Positions 35,442 through 45,023 of a stretch of 64,000 nucleotides of DNA are shown piece after piece. Origin of the DNA: an uncultured Tropicimonas sp. (GTDB lineage Bacteria; Pseudomonadota; Alphaproteobacteria; Rhodobacterales; Rhodobacteraceae); NCBI GenBank assembly GCA_947497945.1, contig CANMIP010000011.1:62001-126000 (forward strand), written 5' to 3'. Below the pieces are notes generated by a model. It made no database searches. It was not told the DNA's origin and saw nothing but the letters and a program-made list of their open reading frames with translations. Position 1 is the stretch's first letter, and the number at the start of each line of letters is the position of its first letter. Both the position numbers and the translations under genes were made by a program.

Positions 35442-38400
35442 TCACACGATGGCGAGCGTGTCGAACTCCAGGCCGATAATGAGCGGGTCATGGTCGGAAG
35501 ACGCATAGACACCGTCATTGTAGAAGTCGGGATTGTTGAAGTCGGTGTCATAGCCGATGAGGTCCGGTTCATCGGCATTGATGTGCCACTCGGTGGCGCC
35601 TGTCACGTTCCCGGCCAGCGCGCTATCCGCAAATCCCTGGTCGAGCGTGCCCCTCTGCCCGTCAAAGACAAAGGAATAGGCGTCGTCCTGGCCGATGAAG
35701 CTGTCGATGAGATCGACCAGGCCGGCATCGTCGTCGAGATACTGGACCGGGTCCTCTTCCGCATAGGCGTTCATGTCGCCCAGCAGCAGGTAGTTTTCCA
35801 CGCCGGTGCCATCCGCGCCATACTCGGTCGAGATCCACTCGGCGAGCTCCTGCGAGGCATCGAGGCGGACGGCGTTCCAGAAACCCTGTCCGTCGCCCTG
35901 GTCGAAATTCGGATCGGCATAGAGATCGGCCAGCAGCCCGGTCACCGTGTCGAAATCCGCCGAGCCGGCATTGGCGCCATCCGCGAGCCAGGATTCGGCT
36001 GCGTCGGCCACGTCCTGCAGATTGCTGTCGCCCTTCGACTTGAAATGCGAGGAGGTCACCGTGAAGATCTCGCCGCTCTCATTGTCCGCGAAGGTCGCGG
36101 CGACGGTGGGACGGTTTCGATCGAAGTCGTCGAAGCCCTCGCCCACGAGACTGCCTAGCGCCGAAGCGATGGAATAGGTCGCGTCGGCCGAGGCTTCCTC
36201 GAAGACGATGAAGTCGGAATGGAGCAGGGTCACCGCGTTGCTGTCATAGACGATGCCGGTGGTGATCGCGTCGGTGCCGATGAAATCGCCGCTGCCGGTC
36301 GGATCGACAAAGGCATAGTTCGCCGCCGTGCCTTCCGCGTTCAGCAGGTCGACCAGTGCCCCGATCGCCTCGGTGCCGTTATTCTCGATCTCCTGCAGCG
36401 CCAGGACCTCGGCGCCGGTGGCGATGATGCCATCGACGATCTTGGACGACTGGCGTTCGAACTCTTCCAGGTTGTCGGCGCCACGCGGGTTGAGCGTGCC
36501 GTCCGGCCCGGTGCCGCCGGTGAAGGTGGTGAAGAAGTTCAGCACGTTGTAGGAGGCCACCTGCAGCGAGCCGCCCACATCCTCGGGGCTGTCTGTGCGC
36601 GGGTTGGAGCTGTCGTCGAAGGAGACCAGCTCGGTCGGGATGACCTGGTAGATGTCGTCAAAAGTGTCGACGGACATCACGCCGGTGATCTCGTTGCCCA
36701 CCACCGTCGAGCCGAGGCGCGCCGTGTAGCCGTCATCACCGAAATTGTCGCCGCTATCGACATAGGCATTGTCGTCGCTGGCGTCGTTATCGGCGAGGAA
36801 GACGAAGGAGTCGGGGTTCTGGGCGGTGGCCGCATCGGCGATCTGCAACGCGGCATAGGCGTTTGCCTGCGCCAGTGCCTCGATCTCCGCCGCCTCGGTC
36901 TGGGCGTCGTAAAGCTGGGTCGGCTGGGTCAGGTTGCCGGCGGCGATTTCGATCTCGGCATAGCGATCGAGATTGAAGTTCGTCGTCAGTGTCAGCGGGG
37001 TGTCGGCCGCCGATGTGACGGTGACCAGCATCCCCTCCAGCGCCTCGTAATTCGTCAGGCTGTCGGGGGAGAGCGTAATCACGGCCGCCCCTGGCAGCGC
37101 GTTGCCCGAGGAGATCACCTCGACCGCCGAGACGGAGGTGATCTCGGTGAGGCCGAAAAACTCCGTCACGGACCCTGTCACCTCGACGAGATCACCCAGC
37201 GTGACCGCGTAGCCGCCGCCGGTGAAGACATAGATCCCTTCCGAGGTCAGCGCGTCGGCATCGTAGTCGGCCTCCTCTTCCTGCAGGTAGAAGCCGTCAT
37301 CGGTGACAAGGGTGACGATGGCGGAGACGGCAAGGGTCTCGCCGATGAAGGGCGAGCTGTCGCCCGCGCCCTGGATCGCGGAAATCAGGGTGAGCTCCGG
37401 GTCCACATCATCCGGCACGCTGGCATCCGGGTCGTTGGTGACGGCGACATTGTCGATATAGAGCGCCTCGGAGGAAGAGTTGCTGTCCAGCTCGACGATC
37501 AGTGTCGCCTCGGAGACAGCCTCGTCCAGCGTCGCGGCCAGCGAGAGCCAGCTGCCCTCGATGCCGAGATCGTCGATATCCTCGCCGGTGCTGTCGAGCA
37601 GCGTCACCGTGCCGAGATCGGTCTCGACGCGGATGCTCACGAGGTCGTCGGCCTCCCATCCGGTGGACTGGACGAAGGCGTCGAGCGAGACAGTAACCTC
37701 GCCGATTTGCGACAGGTCGAGCGTGTCGAAGCTCAGGCTCAGCAGCCCGTCAGCGTCGGAGAGCTGGTAGCCCTGGAAGCCATCGGAGAAGCTGCCGACC
37801 GTGCCGGCAAAGCTGGTCACGCCGATGAAATCTTCATCCGACAGGCCGACATCGTTGCGGGTGTCGGTCCAGGTGAGGTCGTAGCCCCAGAAGCCGTCGG
37901 AGGCCGCGGTGCTGTCCACGGAGGCAAGCCCGTCGACATTGGTCACATCCACCGTCGTGCCGTCCTCGACAAGCGCGCCATCGGCGGCGTCGAAGTCGAA
38001 CTTGCCGCCCGTTGCCTCGATCTCGAAGCTCTGGGTGAGCTGGAAGAACTCCTGCACGGCGACATTGTCGATATAGAGCGATTCCGAAGCGGAATTGCTG
38101 TCCAGCTCGACGATGAGGGTCGCCTCGCTGACATCGGCGGCCAGCGTGGTCGAGAGCGTCAGCCAGGCATCCTCGATATCGAGATCGTCGATATCGGAGC
38201 CGGTGCTGTCGAGCAGCGTGATGTCGCCCAGATCAGTCGCGACATAGATCCGGACGAGGTCATCGGTTTCCCAGCCGGTGGATTGCAGGAAGGCGTCGAG
38301 CGAGATCTTGACGACGCTGCTTTCGTTGCGCGCCGAGAGATCGACCGTGTCGAAGGTCAGCCGCAGCAGCCCGTCGGAATCCTGCAGCTCGTAGCCCTGC

Positions 38401-39683
38401 TCGCCGTCGCTGAAGGCGTCGACCGTGCCGGTGAAGCTGGTCACGCCGACGAAGTCGCCATCGGTCAACCCGCTGTCGCCGCGGGTGTTTTCCCAGCTCA
38501 GGTCGAAGCCGAGAAAGCCGTCGGAGGCCGCGGTGCTGTCGACGGTTCCGTCGGCCGTGTTCTCGAGGTCGACCACCGTGCCGATGGCGAGCGTGGAACC
38601 GTCCGTGTCCGCGGCGAAGTACCTGCCGCCGGCGGTCTCCAGCTCGAAGCTCTGCGTCAGCTGGATCGGATCCCAGAGATCCTCGACCGCAACTGTCAAC
38701 GCCACACTGTCGGACGCGCCATGTTCGTCGGTGACGACCAGGGTCAGCTCATAGACATTGTCGCCATCGGCATCCGCCGGCGCCTCGAAATCCGGGCCGC
38801 TGGCAAAGGCGACCGTGCCGGTGGCGGCATCGACGGTGAAGAGCGCCGCGTCGTCGCCCTCGAGCGAGAAGCTCAGGACAGCGCCGTTGTCGACATCCGT
38901 GGCCGTGAGATCCAGCGCCAGCGCGGTGCTGTTCTCGTCGAGGCTGAGCGTGGTCGAGGCCAGGCTCAGGACCGGGGCGTCGTTCTCGCCGGTGATGGTC
39001 ACGGTCACGGTGGCGGTGTCGGTGCCGCCCTTTCCGTCATCGACCGTGTAGGTGAAGCTGTCCGTCGCGGTTTCGCCAAGCGCGAGCCCATCGAATGTGC
39101 TCCCGGGCGTATAGAGGATCTGGTCCCCGTCCAGGGTGACCGTGACGCCCATCTCGGAGGTCGCGGAGACGCCGATAATGCTCATCTCGTCGCCATCGAA
39201 CTCGGTATCATTCGCCAGCAAGTCAGCGGCGGAAAGCGTGAGCGCGGCGTTCTCGGAGGTCGAGGCCGCGTCATCGCCGGCCAGGACGGCGTTATTGGTG
39301 CCGTCGAGATGGAGCGTATAGTCATCGGCCTCGAAATAGAGGGCCTCGATGCCCGTCAGCAGGTCGCGGCCAGCATCCGCCACCGCGCCGGTAGAAGTCA
39401 CGGTCAGCGCGATCGGCGAGGCTCCCCACCAACAGCCGAAGGAGCGGATCTCGTAATCGAAGATGGACCCGGAATAGACGGCTGTGTCAAAGCCGCGGCC
39501 GCCGCTGATAGAATCGTTGCCGGCGCCGCCGAAGATCGTGTCATCGCCTCTCAGGCCCAGGATCCGGTCATTCCGGTCCGTGCCGGTCAGGGTGTCGTCG
39601 AAACGGGAACCGACGGTGGTTTCCCCACGGTCATGCGACCTCCAATCGGACCGGCCGGCCCCATGCTCAAACCTCTTGTTCAT
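35442..39683 (-). CDS. Large secreted ExeM/NucH-type nuclease with RTX, cadherin-like and duplicated modules
   Basis: 1413-residue acidic protein. There is no Sec signal. The N-terminus has RTX calcium repeats (GDDTIFGGAGNDSISGGRG), then VCBS/cadherin-like domains (about 140-310), then two near-identical modules of about 190 residues, each opening LTQSFE and ending LYIDNVAV. An OB-like domain follows, and the C-terminal third is an endonuclease/exonuclease/phosphatase domain (ASYNVLNFFTTF, LALQEIENNG, LLGDMNAYAEEDP, SSDHDPLI). Type I secretion is likely. It probably digests extracellular DNA. ATG 39683 has GGAG 8 bp upstream. An in-frame GTG 12 bp earlier is less likely. Confidence 0.85.
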   Translation of the reverse strand: MNKRFEHGAGRSDWRSHDRGETTVGSRFDDTLTGTDRNDRILGLRGDDTIFGGAGNDSISGGRGFDTAVYSGSIFDYEIRSFGCWWGASPIALTVTSTGAVADAGRDLLTGIEALYFEADDYTLHLDGTNNAVLAGDDAASTSENAALTLSAADLLANDTEFDGDEMSIIGVSATSEMGVTVTLDGDQILYTPGSTFDGLALGETATDSFTYTVDDGKGGTDTATVTVTITGENDAPVLSLASTTLSLDENSTALALDLTATDVDNGAVLSFSLEGDDAALFTVDAATGTVAFASGPDFEAPADADGDNVYELTLVVTDEHGASDSVALTVAVEDLWDPIQLTQSFELETAGGRYFAADTDGSTLAIGTVVDLENTADGTVDSTAASDGFLGFDLSWENTRGDSGLTDGDFVGVTSFTGTVDAFSDGEQGYELQDSDGLLRLTFDTVDLSARNESSVVKISLDAFLQSTGWETDDLVRIYVATDLGDITLLDSTGSDIDDLDIEDAWLTLSTTLAADVSEATLIVELDSNSASESLYIDNVAVQEFFQLTQSFEIEATGGKFDFDAADGALVEDGTTVDVTNVDGLASVDSTAASDGFWGYDLTWTDTRNDVGLSDEDFIGVTSFAGTVGSFSDGFQGYQLSDADGLLSLSFDTLDLSQIGEVTVSLDAFVQSTGWEADDLVSIRVETDLGTVTLLDSTGEDIDDLGIEGSWLSLAATLDEAVSEATLIVELDSNSSSEALYIDNVAVTNDPDASVPDDVDPELTLISAIQGAGDSSPFIGETLAVSAIVTLVTDDGFYLQEEEADYDADALTSEGIYVFTGGGYAVTLGDLVEVTGSVTEFFGLTEITSVSAVEVISSGNALPGAAVITLSPDSLTNYEALEGMLVTVTSAADTPLTLTTNFNLDRYAEIEIAAGNLTQPTQLYDAQTEAAEIEALAQANAYAALQIADAATAQNPDSFVFLADNDASDDNAYVDSGDNFGDDGYTARLGSTVVGNEITGVMSVDTFDDIYQVIPTELVSFDDSSNPRTDSPEDVGGSLQVASYNVLNFFTTFTGGTGPDGTLNPRGADNLEEFERQSSKIVDGIIATGAEVLALQEIENNGTEAIGALVDLLNAEGTAANYAFVDPTGSGDFIGTDAITTGIVYDSNAVTLLHSDFIVFEEASADATYSIASALGSLVGEGFDDFDRNRPTVAATFADNESGEIFTVTSSHFKSKGDSNLQDVADAAESWLADGANAGSADFDTVTGLLADLYADPNFDQGDGQGFWNAVRLDASQELAEWISTEYGADGTGVENYLLLGDMNAYAEEDPVQYLDDDAGLVDLIDSFIGQDDAYSFVFDGQRGTLDQGFADSALAGNVTGATEWHINADEPDLIGYDTDFNNPDFYNDGVYASSDHDPLIIGLEFDTLAIV

Positions 39684-40243
39684 GACTATCTCCACATTTC
39701 CTGCAAATTTGAACGATTGCCTGACAGTATCAGGTCACAGGAAAGTGACACCGAAAATTTTTCTCGTGGAAATCCGGCTGCCGGAGCGGGGCCTTGCGGG
39801 GCGTCGGGCGGGTACCGGTAAGCATGACACGGTGACACGGCCATCCGGCGCGAGAATTGTCGTCGCATCAACGCGCCGGGCGGATCAAATCCGATCGGGG
39901 CGCTCCGGTATGTGCCGAGACGGGCCTGCCGCGCGCGCTGCGGGGGTGGGCCGACTACTGCCTTGTCTTCGAACGTTTATCGCTTGCGAGCCGGACACCG
40001 CGCAGTGGCTTCGCGGGGCCGTTCGGTGACGCGAAACCGTCCCGGCCGGATGTTTCGTCAGGGCCGTTGGGGCGATGTGGCGGCAGGGGATGTGCCGATC
40101 TTGATATCCTCCGGGGATTGTCGCATGTGTCGTCCACCCGCTGCGGTGGATCGCCGGCTCGTGAAACGCGAAAAAGGCGGCGAAACCGCTTGGGGGAACG
40201 CCGACCGACTGCTCGGCGAAGAGGAAGGCGAGACGTTACCGGA
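39684..40243. other. 560 bp divergent gap without a supported gene
   Basis: The region between the leftward nuclease gene and the rightward methyltransferase gene should hold both promoters. The 60 bp next to the nuclease gene are AT-rich. An open frame runs through the right part in phase with the methyltransferase, but its translation looks like non-coding sequence and no family features were seen. Confidence 0.4.
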
Positions 40244-41389
40244 ATGAATAGTTTTTTGCAGATCGACGTTGTGGAGCCCAGTTTCAAACCGGAGACGGCA
40301 TGGCTCGAACATGGTGCGTTTGCCATGTGGCTCGTCAAGAAGATGTGGCCCGGGAAGATCGTCGAGCTGGGCACCCATTGGGGCTATTCCTATTTCGCTT
40401 TCTGCGAGGACGTGGTGCAGGCAGGGCTCAGCACGCAATGCGTTGCCGTCGACACATGGGATGGCGATGTTCACGCAGGTGAGTACGACGAGCAGGTCTA
40501 CGAGAATGTCCTTGCCGAGAACCAGAAATACGCGAAATTCAGCACACTTCTCCGGAAGACCTTCGACGAGGCGCTTGCCGATGTCGAGGACGGGTCCATC
40601 GACCTGCTGCATGTCGATGGCAGGCATTTCTATAACGACGTCAAGCACGACTACGAATCCTGGATTCCGAAGCTCAGTGAACGGGCCGTGGTCATGTTTC
40701 ACGACACGATGGTGCGAAAGCGCGGCTTCGGCGTGTACCGATACTGGGCCGAACTGGCCGAAAAACATCCCGCTTTCAACTTCATTCACGGGCATGGCCT
40801 GGGAGTCCTCTTCTACGGCGACAGCGTGGCGCCGGAGCTCTCTGAGCTGGTGAGCCTGTCCGAGGCGAAGGGCGGACCGGGCGTGATCGAGGATTTCTTC
40901 AAGATGGCGGGCAGCGTCACCGCGGAGCGCCTGCATTTGCGCAACCAGATCGAGGCGAAACAGGCCGAATTGTCCGCTGCAAATGGTGCGCTGGCGGCGG
41001 TCCGGGGCGAGACCGAAACGCTTGCCCGGGCTGTCGAGAGGGAGACAGAGAGCCTGTCCGCGGAACTGGCGGGCGCCGGGGAGCAACTCTCCCGACAGGA
41101 CCAGCGCGCGCTTGCGCTCGAGGCCGATTTGCAGGCGGTGACAGCGTCTGCGCAGAAGCTTGCCCACAAGGCGGAAAAGGCGGAACGACGCCCGATGCAA
41201 ATGTTGCTTCGCCGTATCCGCAGCAGGGCGGCAAAGGTGGCGCTCGCGTTTCCTTTCATCCGAAACGGAAGCTCCGGACCGAATCTCCGCAAGACGGTCG
41301 AGAAATACGATCCGAGCCGGTTCCGGACGATGATCGCTGACCGGAGATCGGCGCCGGAACCCAAAGACCGGTCTGACACCCAGGCCTGA
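40244..41389 (+). CDS. Class I methyltransferase-like protein with coiled-coil C-terminus
   Basis: 381-residue protein. The first about 230 residues resemble SAM-dependent methyltransferases of the Methyltransf_24 type: GKIVELGTHWGYSYFAFCED is the glycine-rich SAM loop, VAVDTWDGD and IDLLHVDGRHFYNDVKHDYE the later strands, and VVMFHDTMV a conserved end. A coiled coil (about 225-310) and a basic tail follow. Such proteins are common in polysaccharide and surface-glycan loci, where they modify sugars. The ATG at 40244 lacks a strong Shine-Dalgarno but starts the conserved part. No partner genes are adjacent. Confidence 0.72.
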   Translation: MNSFLQIDVVEPSFKPETAWLEHGAFAMWLVKKMWPGKIVELGTHWGYSYFAFCEDVVQAGLSTQCVAVDTWDGDVHAGEYDEQVYENVLAENQKYAKFSTLLRKTFDEALADVEDGSIDLLHVDGRHFYNDVKHDYESWIPKLSERAVVMFHDTMVRKRGFGVYRYWAELAEKHPAFNFIHGHGLGVLFYGDSVAPELSELVSLSEAKGGPGVIEDFFKMAGSVTAERLHLRNQIEAKQAELSAANGALAAVRGETETLARAVERETESLSAELAGAGEQLSRQDQRALALEADLQAVTASAQKLAHKAEKAERRPMQMLLRRIRSRAAKVALAFPFIRNGSSGPNLRKTVEKYDPSRFRTMIADRRSAPEPKDRSDTQA

Positions 41390-41606
41390 AGCGGTCGCTT
41401 CCAGCGCTGCAGGCCATTTCTGTCATTGATATCCGAGAAGGCCCCGTCCGGACAGCGTCGGGCGAGATCACCCGTTGCGGCGGATCTGCCCGGGCGCTGG
41501 GCATTGACAGAGGCGCCGGGGCAAATGCCGGATTTCGGATAGTTTGGGCTGGAACTCCCGCCGACGACCTGCCAATTTCGGCCGAAACGGGGAGGGGGTT
41601 CCACGA

Positions 41607-42311
41607 ATGAGCGATCTTTGGAGCGGCCTCGCCCAGGCTGTCTGGCTGGTCGTGACGCTTGATGCGGCCCTTGTCGAAATCGCGCTGCGCTCGTTGAGAG
41701 TCTCCTTTTCGGCCCTTCTCATTGCCTCGTTCATTGCCATGCCGCTCGCGGCCCTGCTCGCGATCAAGCGGTTTCGCTGGCGCCGGGTGATTATCGCGGT
41801 GCTGAATGCGTTGATGGGCTTGCCGCCCGTGGTTGTGGGCCTCGTCGTCTATGTGCTGCTCTCGCGCTCCGGTCCTCTGGGCGTGTTCGGCCTGCTCTTT
41901 ACCCCGACCGCGATGATCATCGCGCAGGTTGTCATCATCGTCCCGCTGATCGCGAGCATCTCCCACCAGGCGTTGCGCGATCTTTGGCATGATTACCACG
42001 ACCTGCTGATCTCGATGAACGTCACCCAGATGCAGAAGATCCGGACCCTGTTGTGGGATGCACGCCGGGCCTTGCTGACAGCGGCGCTTGCCGGGTTCGG
42101 GCGCGCCATTGGCGAGGTTGGCGCGATCATGGTTGTGGGGGGCAATATCGATCACGCGACCCGGGTGCTGACCACGGCTATTGCGCTGGAGACCGGCAAG
42201 GGCGATTTCGCCCTCGCCCTGGCGCTCGGCTTCGTGTTGATCGCGCTGGCAATCTCCGTGAGCCTGGCCATTCACTGGCTGAGCCGAACCGAACGGGAGG
42301 GACGATGGTGA
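41607..42311 (+). CDS. tupB: Tungstate ABC transporter permease TupB
   Basis: 234-residue permease with five or six helices. It begins MSDLWSGLAQAVWLVVTLD and carries the coupling loop RRALLTAALAGFGRAIGEVG followed by IMVVGGNIDHATRVLTTAI, the pattern of TupB/WtpB-like permeases for tungstate or molybdate. A strong GGGGAGGGGG precedes the ATG. It overlaps tupC by 7 bp. Identification as tungstate rather than molybdate transport rests on the three-gene order and the TupA protein. Confidence 0.9.
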   Translation: MSDLWSGLAQAVWLVVTLDAALVEIALRSLRVSFSALLIASFIAMPLAALLAIKRFRWRRVIIAVLNALMGLPPVVVGLVVYVLLSRSGPLGVFGLLFTPTAMIIAQVVIIVPLIASISHQALRDLWHDYHDLLISMNVTQMQKIRTLLWDARRALLTAALAGFGRAIGEVGAIMVVGGNIDHATRVLTTAIALETGKGDFALALALGFVLIALAISVSLAIHWLSRTEREGRW

Positions 42312-43021
42312 GCGAGATGTTCCCCCTGGTGCTGGAAGGCGCCGAGACGACGCGGCGCGGGAGGGTTCTGGTTGGTCCGGTCGACCTTGTCCTGGATGGG
42401 GTCGGGGCCTGCGTCGTGCTGGGGCCGAACGGGGCCGGCAAGACCTCGCTGCTGCGCCTGATGCACGGAACCGCGCGGCTGACGGGCGGCAGTGTCCGCT
42501 GGGCCTGCCCGACGGATACGGCGCGCCGGGCCCAGGCCTTTGTCTTCCAGCGTCCGGTGATGCTGCGCCGCACGGTGCGGGAGAACATCGCCTATCCGTT
42601 GCGCATCCGGGGCGTTGCGCGCCGCGAGGCGTTTAAGCGGGCAGAGGATTGGGCCGTGCGAGTCGGGCTCGGCGGGATGCTGGAGCGGCAGGCGCCGGGC
42701 CTCTCCGGCGGTGAGCAACAAAAGCTGGCGCTCGCGCGGGCGCTGATCACCGAACCGGACCTGCTCTTCCTCGACGAGCCCTGTGCGGCGCTCGACGGAC
42801 GGGCGATGCGGGAGATCGAGGAGATCCTGCAGGCCGCCAAGGCGGGCGGAACCCGGCTGGTCATGGCGACACATGATTTCGGACAGGCCCGTCGGCTCGC
42901 CGACAAGGTTGTCTTCCTGCTGCATGGCAGGGTGCATGAGACCGGCCCGGCCGGCGCGTTTTTCGACAGGCCCGATACGCCGCAGGCGCGGGCCTTTATC
43001 GCTGGGGAGATCGTTGAGTGA
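42305..43021 (+). CDS. tupC: Tungstate ABC transporter ATPase TupC
   Basis: 238-residue ATPase. Walker A is GPNGAGKTSL, the signature is LSGGEQQKLALARA, Walker B is LLFLDEPCAALD and the switch is ATHDFGQA. It is shorter than ModC because it lacks the molybdate-binding C-terminal domain, as expected for TupC. It overlaps tupB and tupA at its two ends, so the three genes form one tightly coupled operon. Confidence 0.91.
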   Translation: MVSEMFPLVLEGAETTRRGRVLVGPVDLVLDGVGACVVLGPNGAGKTSLLRLMHGTARLTGGSVRWACPTDTARRAQAFVFQRPVMLRRTVRENIAYPLRIRGVARREAFKRAEDWAVRVGLGGMLERQAPGLSGGEQQKLALARALITEPDLLFLDEPCAALDGRAMREIEEILQAAKAGGTRLVMATHDFGQARRLADKVVFLLHGRVHETGPAGAFFDRPDTPQARAFIAGEIVE

Positions 43022-43827
43022 TGATGAAACTGTTTGCCGCAATGCTGGCCGTGCTGACCGCTGGCAGCGCGATGGCCGAGGAGGCCATTCGCCTGGCCGT
43101 GACGACATCCTTTCACAATTCCGGGCTCTCCGAGGTGCTGTTGCCGGAGATTCGGGAGGATCTCGGCCTCGAGGTCCAGCTTCTTGTTGTCGGAACCGGG
43201 CAGGCGCTGAAGCTTGGCCGGGCAGGGGATGTCGACGCGATCTTCGTCCATTCCCGCGCCGCGGAGGAGGCCTTCGTGGCCGAGGGGTTTGCGCCGCACC
43301 GCCGGGAGATCATGTATAACGATTTTGTCGTCATCGGCCCATCGACCGACCCGGCCGGCATTGCCGCCGCCGAGACCGCCGCCGGGGCGCTGAAGAAGAT
43401 CGCCGCCGCTGAGGTCCCCTTTGTCAGCCGTGGCGATGACAGCGGCACCCACAAGAAGGAGCAAGGCCTCTGGGGCGAGGCCGGCCTGGAAACGGGGGCG
43501 TTGGGGGGCTGGTACAAGGCCGTGGGCGCGGGGATGGGCGCAGCCCTTAACACCGCCGCCGGGATGGACGCCTATATCCTGTCCGACCGGGCAAGCTGGC
43601 TGAACTTCGCCAACAAGGGAGACCTTGCCTTGCTCTTTGCCGGCGATCCGCTGCTGTTCAACCAATATGCCTTCCTGCCGGTCAACCCGGAGAAACATTC
43701 CCACGTCCGCAATGACCTGGCGATGAAGCTGGAGGACTGGCTGACCTCCGGGCGCGCCCAGGCGCTCATCGACGGCTACGAGATCGATGGCGAGACGCTT
43801 TTCGTGTTCAACGCCGTGTCGGAATAG
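43021..43827 (+). CDS. tupA: Periplasmic tungstate-binding protein TupA
   Basis: 268-residue binding protein. A signal peptide ends at GSAMAEE. The oxyanion site motif is AVTTSFHNSGLSEVLLP, followed by VSRGDDSGTHKKE, a hallmark of TupA. TupA proteins select tungstate over molybdate very strongly. The ATG at 43021 overlaps the tupC stop; GTG 43018 and ATG 43024 are alternatives. The gene converges with the formate-dehydrogenase accessory genes, leaving only 3 bp between stops. Confidence 0.92.
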   Translation: MMKLFAAMLAVLTAGSAMAEEAIRLAVTTSFHNSGLSEVLLPEIREDLGLEVQLLVVGTGQALKLGRAGDVDAIFVHSRAAEEAFVAEGFAPHRREIMYNDFVVIGPSTDPAGIAAAETAAGALKKIAAAEVPFVSRGDDSGTHKKEQGLWGEAGLETGALGGWYKAVGAGMGAALNTAAGMDAYILSDRASWLNFANKGDLALLFAGDPLLFNQYAFLPVNPEKHSHVRNDLAMKLEDWLTSGRAQALIDGYEIDGETLFVFNAVSE

Positions 43828-43830
43828 CGG

Positions 43831-44310
43831 CTACTCGTCCAGGGACCCATGGATCGCGAACTGGTCCAGCCCGGCCTCGTCGGGCTGGATCACGCGATAG
43901 CTTTCCCGGACACCGGCGGGCGTCAGTTCGCGTGCGACCGTGAGCAACGTGTTCTCGTCATGCTCGTCGCAGAGCTCGGCCATCTGCGCGAGTTCCTCGG
44001 CGGCGACCGGGCGGGCCGCCTCGGCGGAGGGGGCGCCGTAATAGGTGACGAAATGCGCCGCAAGCAGATCTGTCAGCAGGTCCATCTCGGAGGGTTCGAT
44101 CCGGGTCACGGCGACAAAGGTCACCCGCCCGCTGGTTTCCATGCCGAACCAGCCATTCGCAAAGGCCTGCCGCGCCTTGCCGCTCAGGTCGCCCTCTGTC
44201 CAGTTCGAAAACTCGAACCCGCCGGACAGGCACCATTCACCGGTGCGTGCCGGGATCGCATAGACCCGCTGGTCGCTGTCGTCGAAATGGATGGCCCGGG
44301 CGAGTTTCAT
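43831..44310 (-). CDS. DUF6505-like formate-dehydrogenase-locus protein
   Basis: 159-residue soluble protein beginning MKLARAIHFDDSDQRVYAIPA and rich in acidic residues. I recognise it as the small uncharacterised family (DUF6505) usually found beside alphaproteobacterial formate dehydrogenase genes. No catalytic motif is visible. It overlaps the ligase-like gene by 4 bp and ends the leftward four-gene set. A role in enzyme maturation is likely from context only. Confidence 0.65.
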   Translation of the reverse strand: MKLARAIHFDDSDQRVYAIPARTGEWCLSGGFEFSNWTEGDLSGKARQAFANGWFGMETSGRVTFVAVTRIEPSEMDLLTDLLAAHFVTYYGAPSAEAARPVAAEELAQMAELCDEHDENTLLTVARELTPAGVRESYRVIQPDEAGLDQFAIHGSLDE

Positions 44311-45023
44311 GACGGTGTCTCCAGAAGGCTGGTCAGCGGGAACAGGTGGGTTGTTTCATCGTCCCGGAGCAGGAGGCCGAAATCCTCGTCAACCCCGAGG
44401 AAGCTGCCGTCGCGGCCGCCAAACCGGAACGGTTCGCCGACCCCATGGGCCAGCCCGCGCCAATCGGCATGCAGCGCGCGGGGGCCTTCCTGTTCCCAGG
44501 TCGAGATCCAGTGCAGCGTGTGGCGGGCCCAGGCCTCCAAGAGGCGCGGCGGCGAGACATCGGCGCAGCCTTCGGCGAAGAGCGCGGTGCGGTCGGGTGT
44601 GTCGCCCGGATCGTCGCCATCGGGCAGCAATGGCAGCGTGAAGCCGACAACCAGCCAGTCGGGCACCTCCGTGGGATCCGCGCTATGGCAGATGGCGCGC
44701 AGGGAGCCGCAAGAGGCACCGTTGACCCGCAGGCCGCCGCCCCATTCCAGATGCACGGCGACCTCCGGCGGCGCCAGCGCCCCGAGGGCGTTCTGGAAGC
44801 TCACGCCGCAGAGCGGCAACATGGCCATGGCCTTCGCCAGCGGCACGTCCGGCGCCACGACAAGCGCGGCCTGCATCCGCGTCGGCTGCAGATTATGGGC
44901 GATCAGGCCGGAATCGCAGCCCAGCGTTGCCCGCATCACCGCGTGTTCGAAGGCATCGTCCCGCGTGGCCTCGCCCCATATCAAGGGCGGGAAGGTCAGC
45001 GGCTCGGCGTCCAGCACGCTCAT
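44307..45023 (-). CDS. Biotin/lipoate-ligase-like protein of the formate dehydrogenase locus
   Basis: 238-residue protein with a biotin/lipoate protein ligase-like fold plus a short C-terminal domain. The core includes VHLEWGGGLRVNGASCGSL, but the RRxSGGG substrate loop of lipoate ligases and the GRGR loop of biotin ligases are missing, so ordinary ligase activity is doubtful. The ATG at 45023 overlaps the Mrp-like gene stop by 4 bp. It belongs to a conserved leftward group that probably assists formate dehydrogenase assembly. Confidence 0.7.
   Translation of the reverse strand: MSVLDAEPLTFPPLIWGEATRDDAFEHAVMRATLGCDSGLIAHNLQPTRMQAALVVAPDVPLAKAMAMLPLCGVSFQNALGALAPPEVAVHLEWGGGLRVNGASCGSLRAICHSADPTEVPDWLVVGFTLPLLPDGDDPGDTPDRTALFAEGCADVSPPRLLEAWARHTLHWISTWEQEGPRALHADWRGLAHGVGEPFRFGGRDGSFLGVDEDFGLLLRDDETTHLFPLTSLLETPS

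Noticed and set aside
36219-39821. A 1200-codon open frame opposite the nuclease gene
   Set aside because: It mirrors the GC-biased codons of the nuclease gene; its translation lacks any family motif, while the minus strand shows RTX repeats and a nuclease domain.
41390-41606. A molybdenum/tungsten-cofactor riboswitch upstream of tupB
   Set aside because: No recognisable conserved riboswitch core could be traced by eye; a TTGACA is present but without a suitable -10 element.
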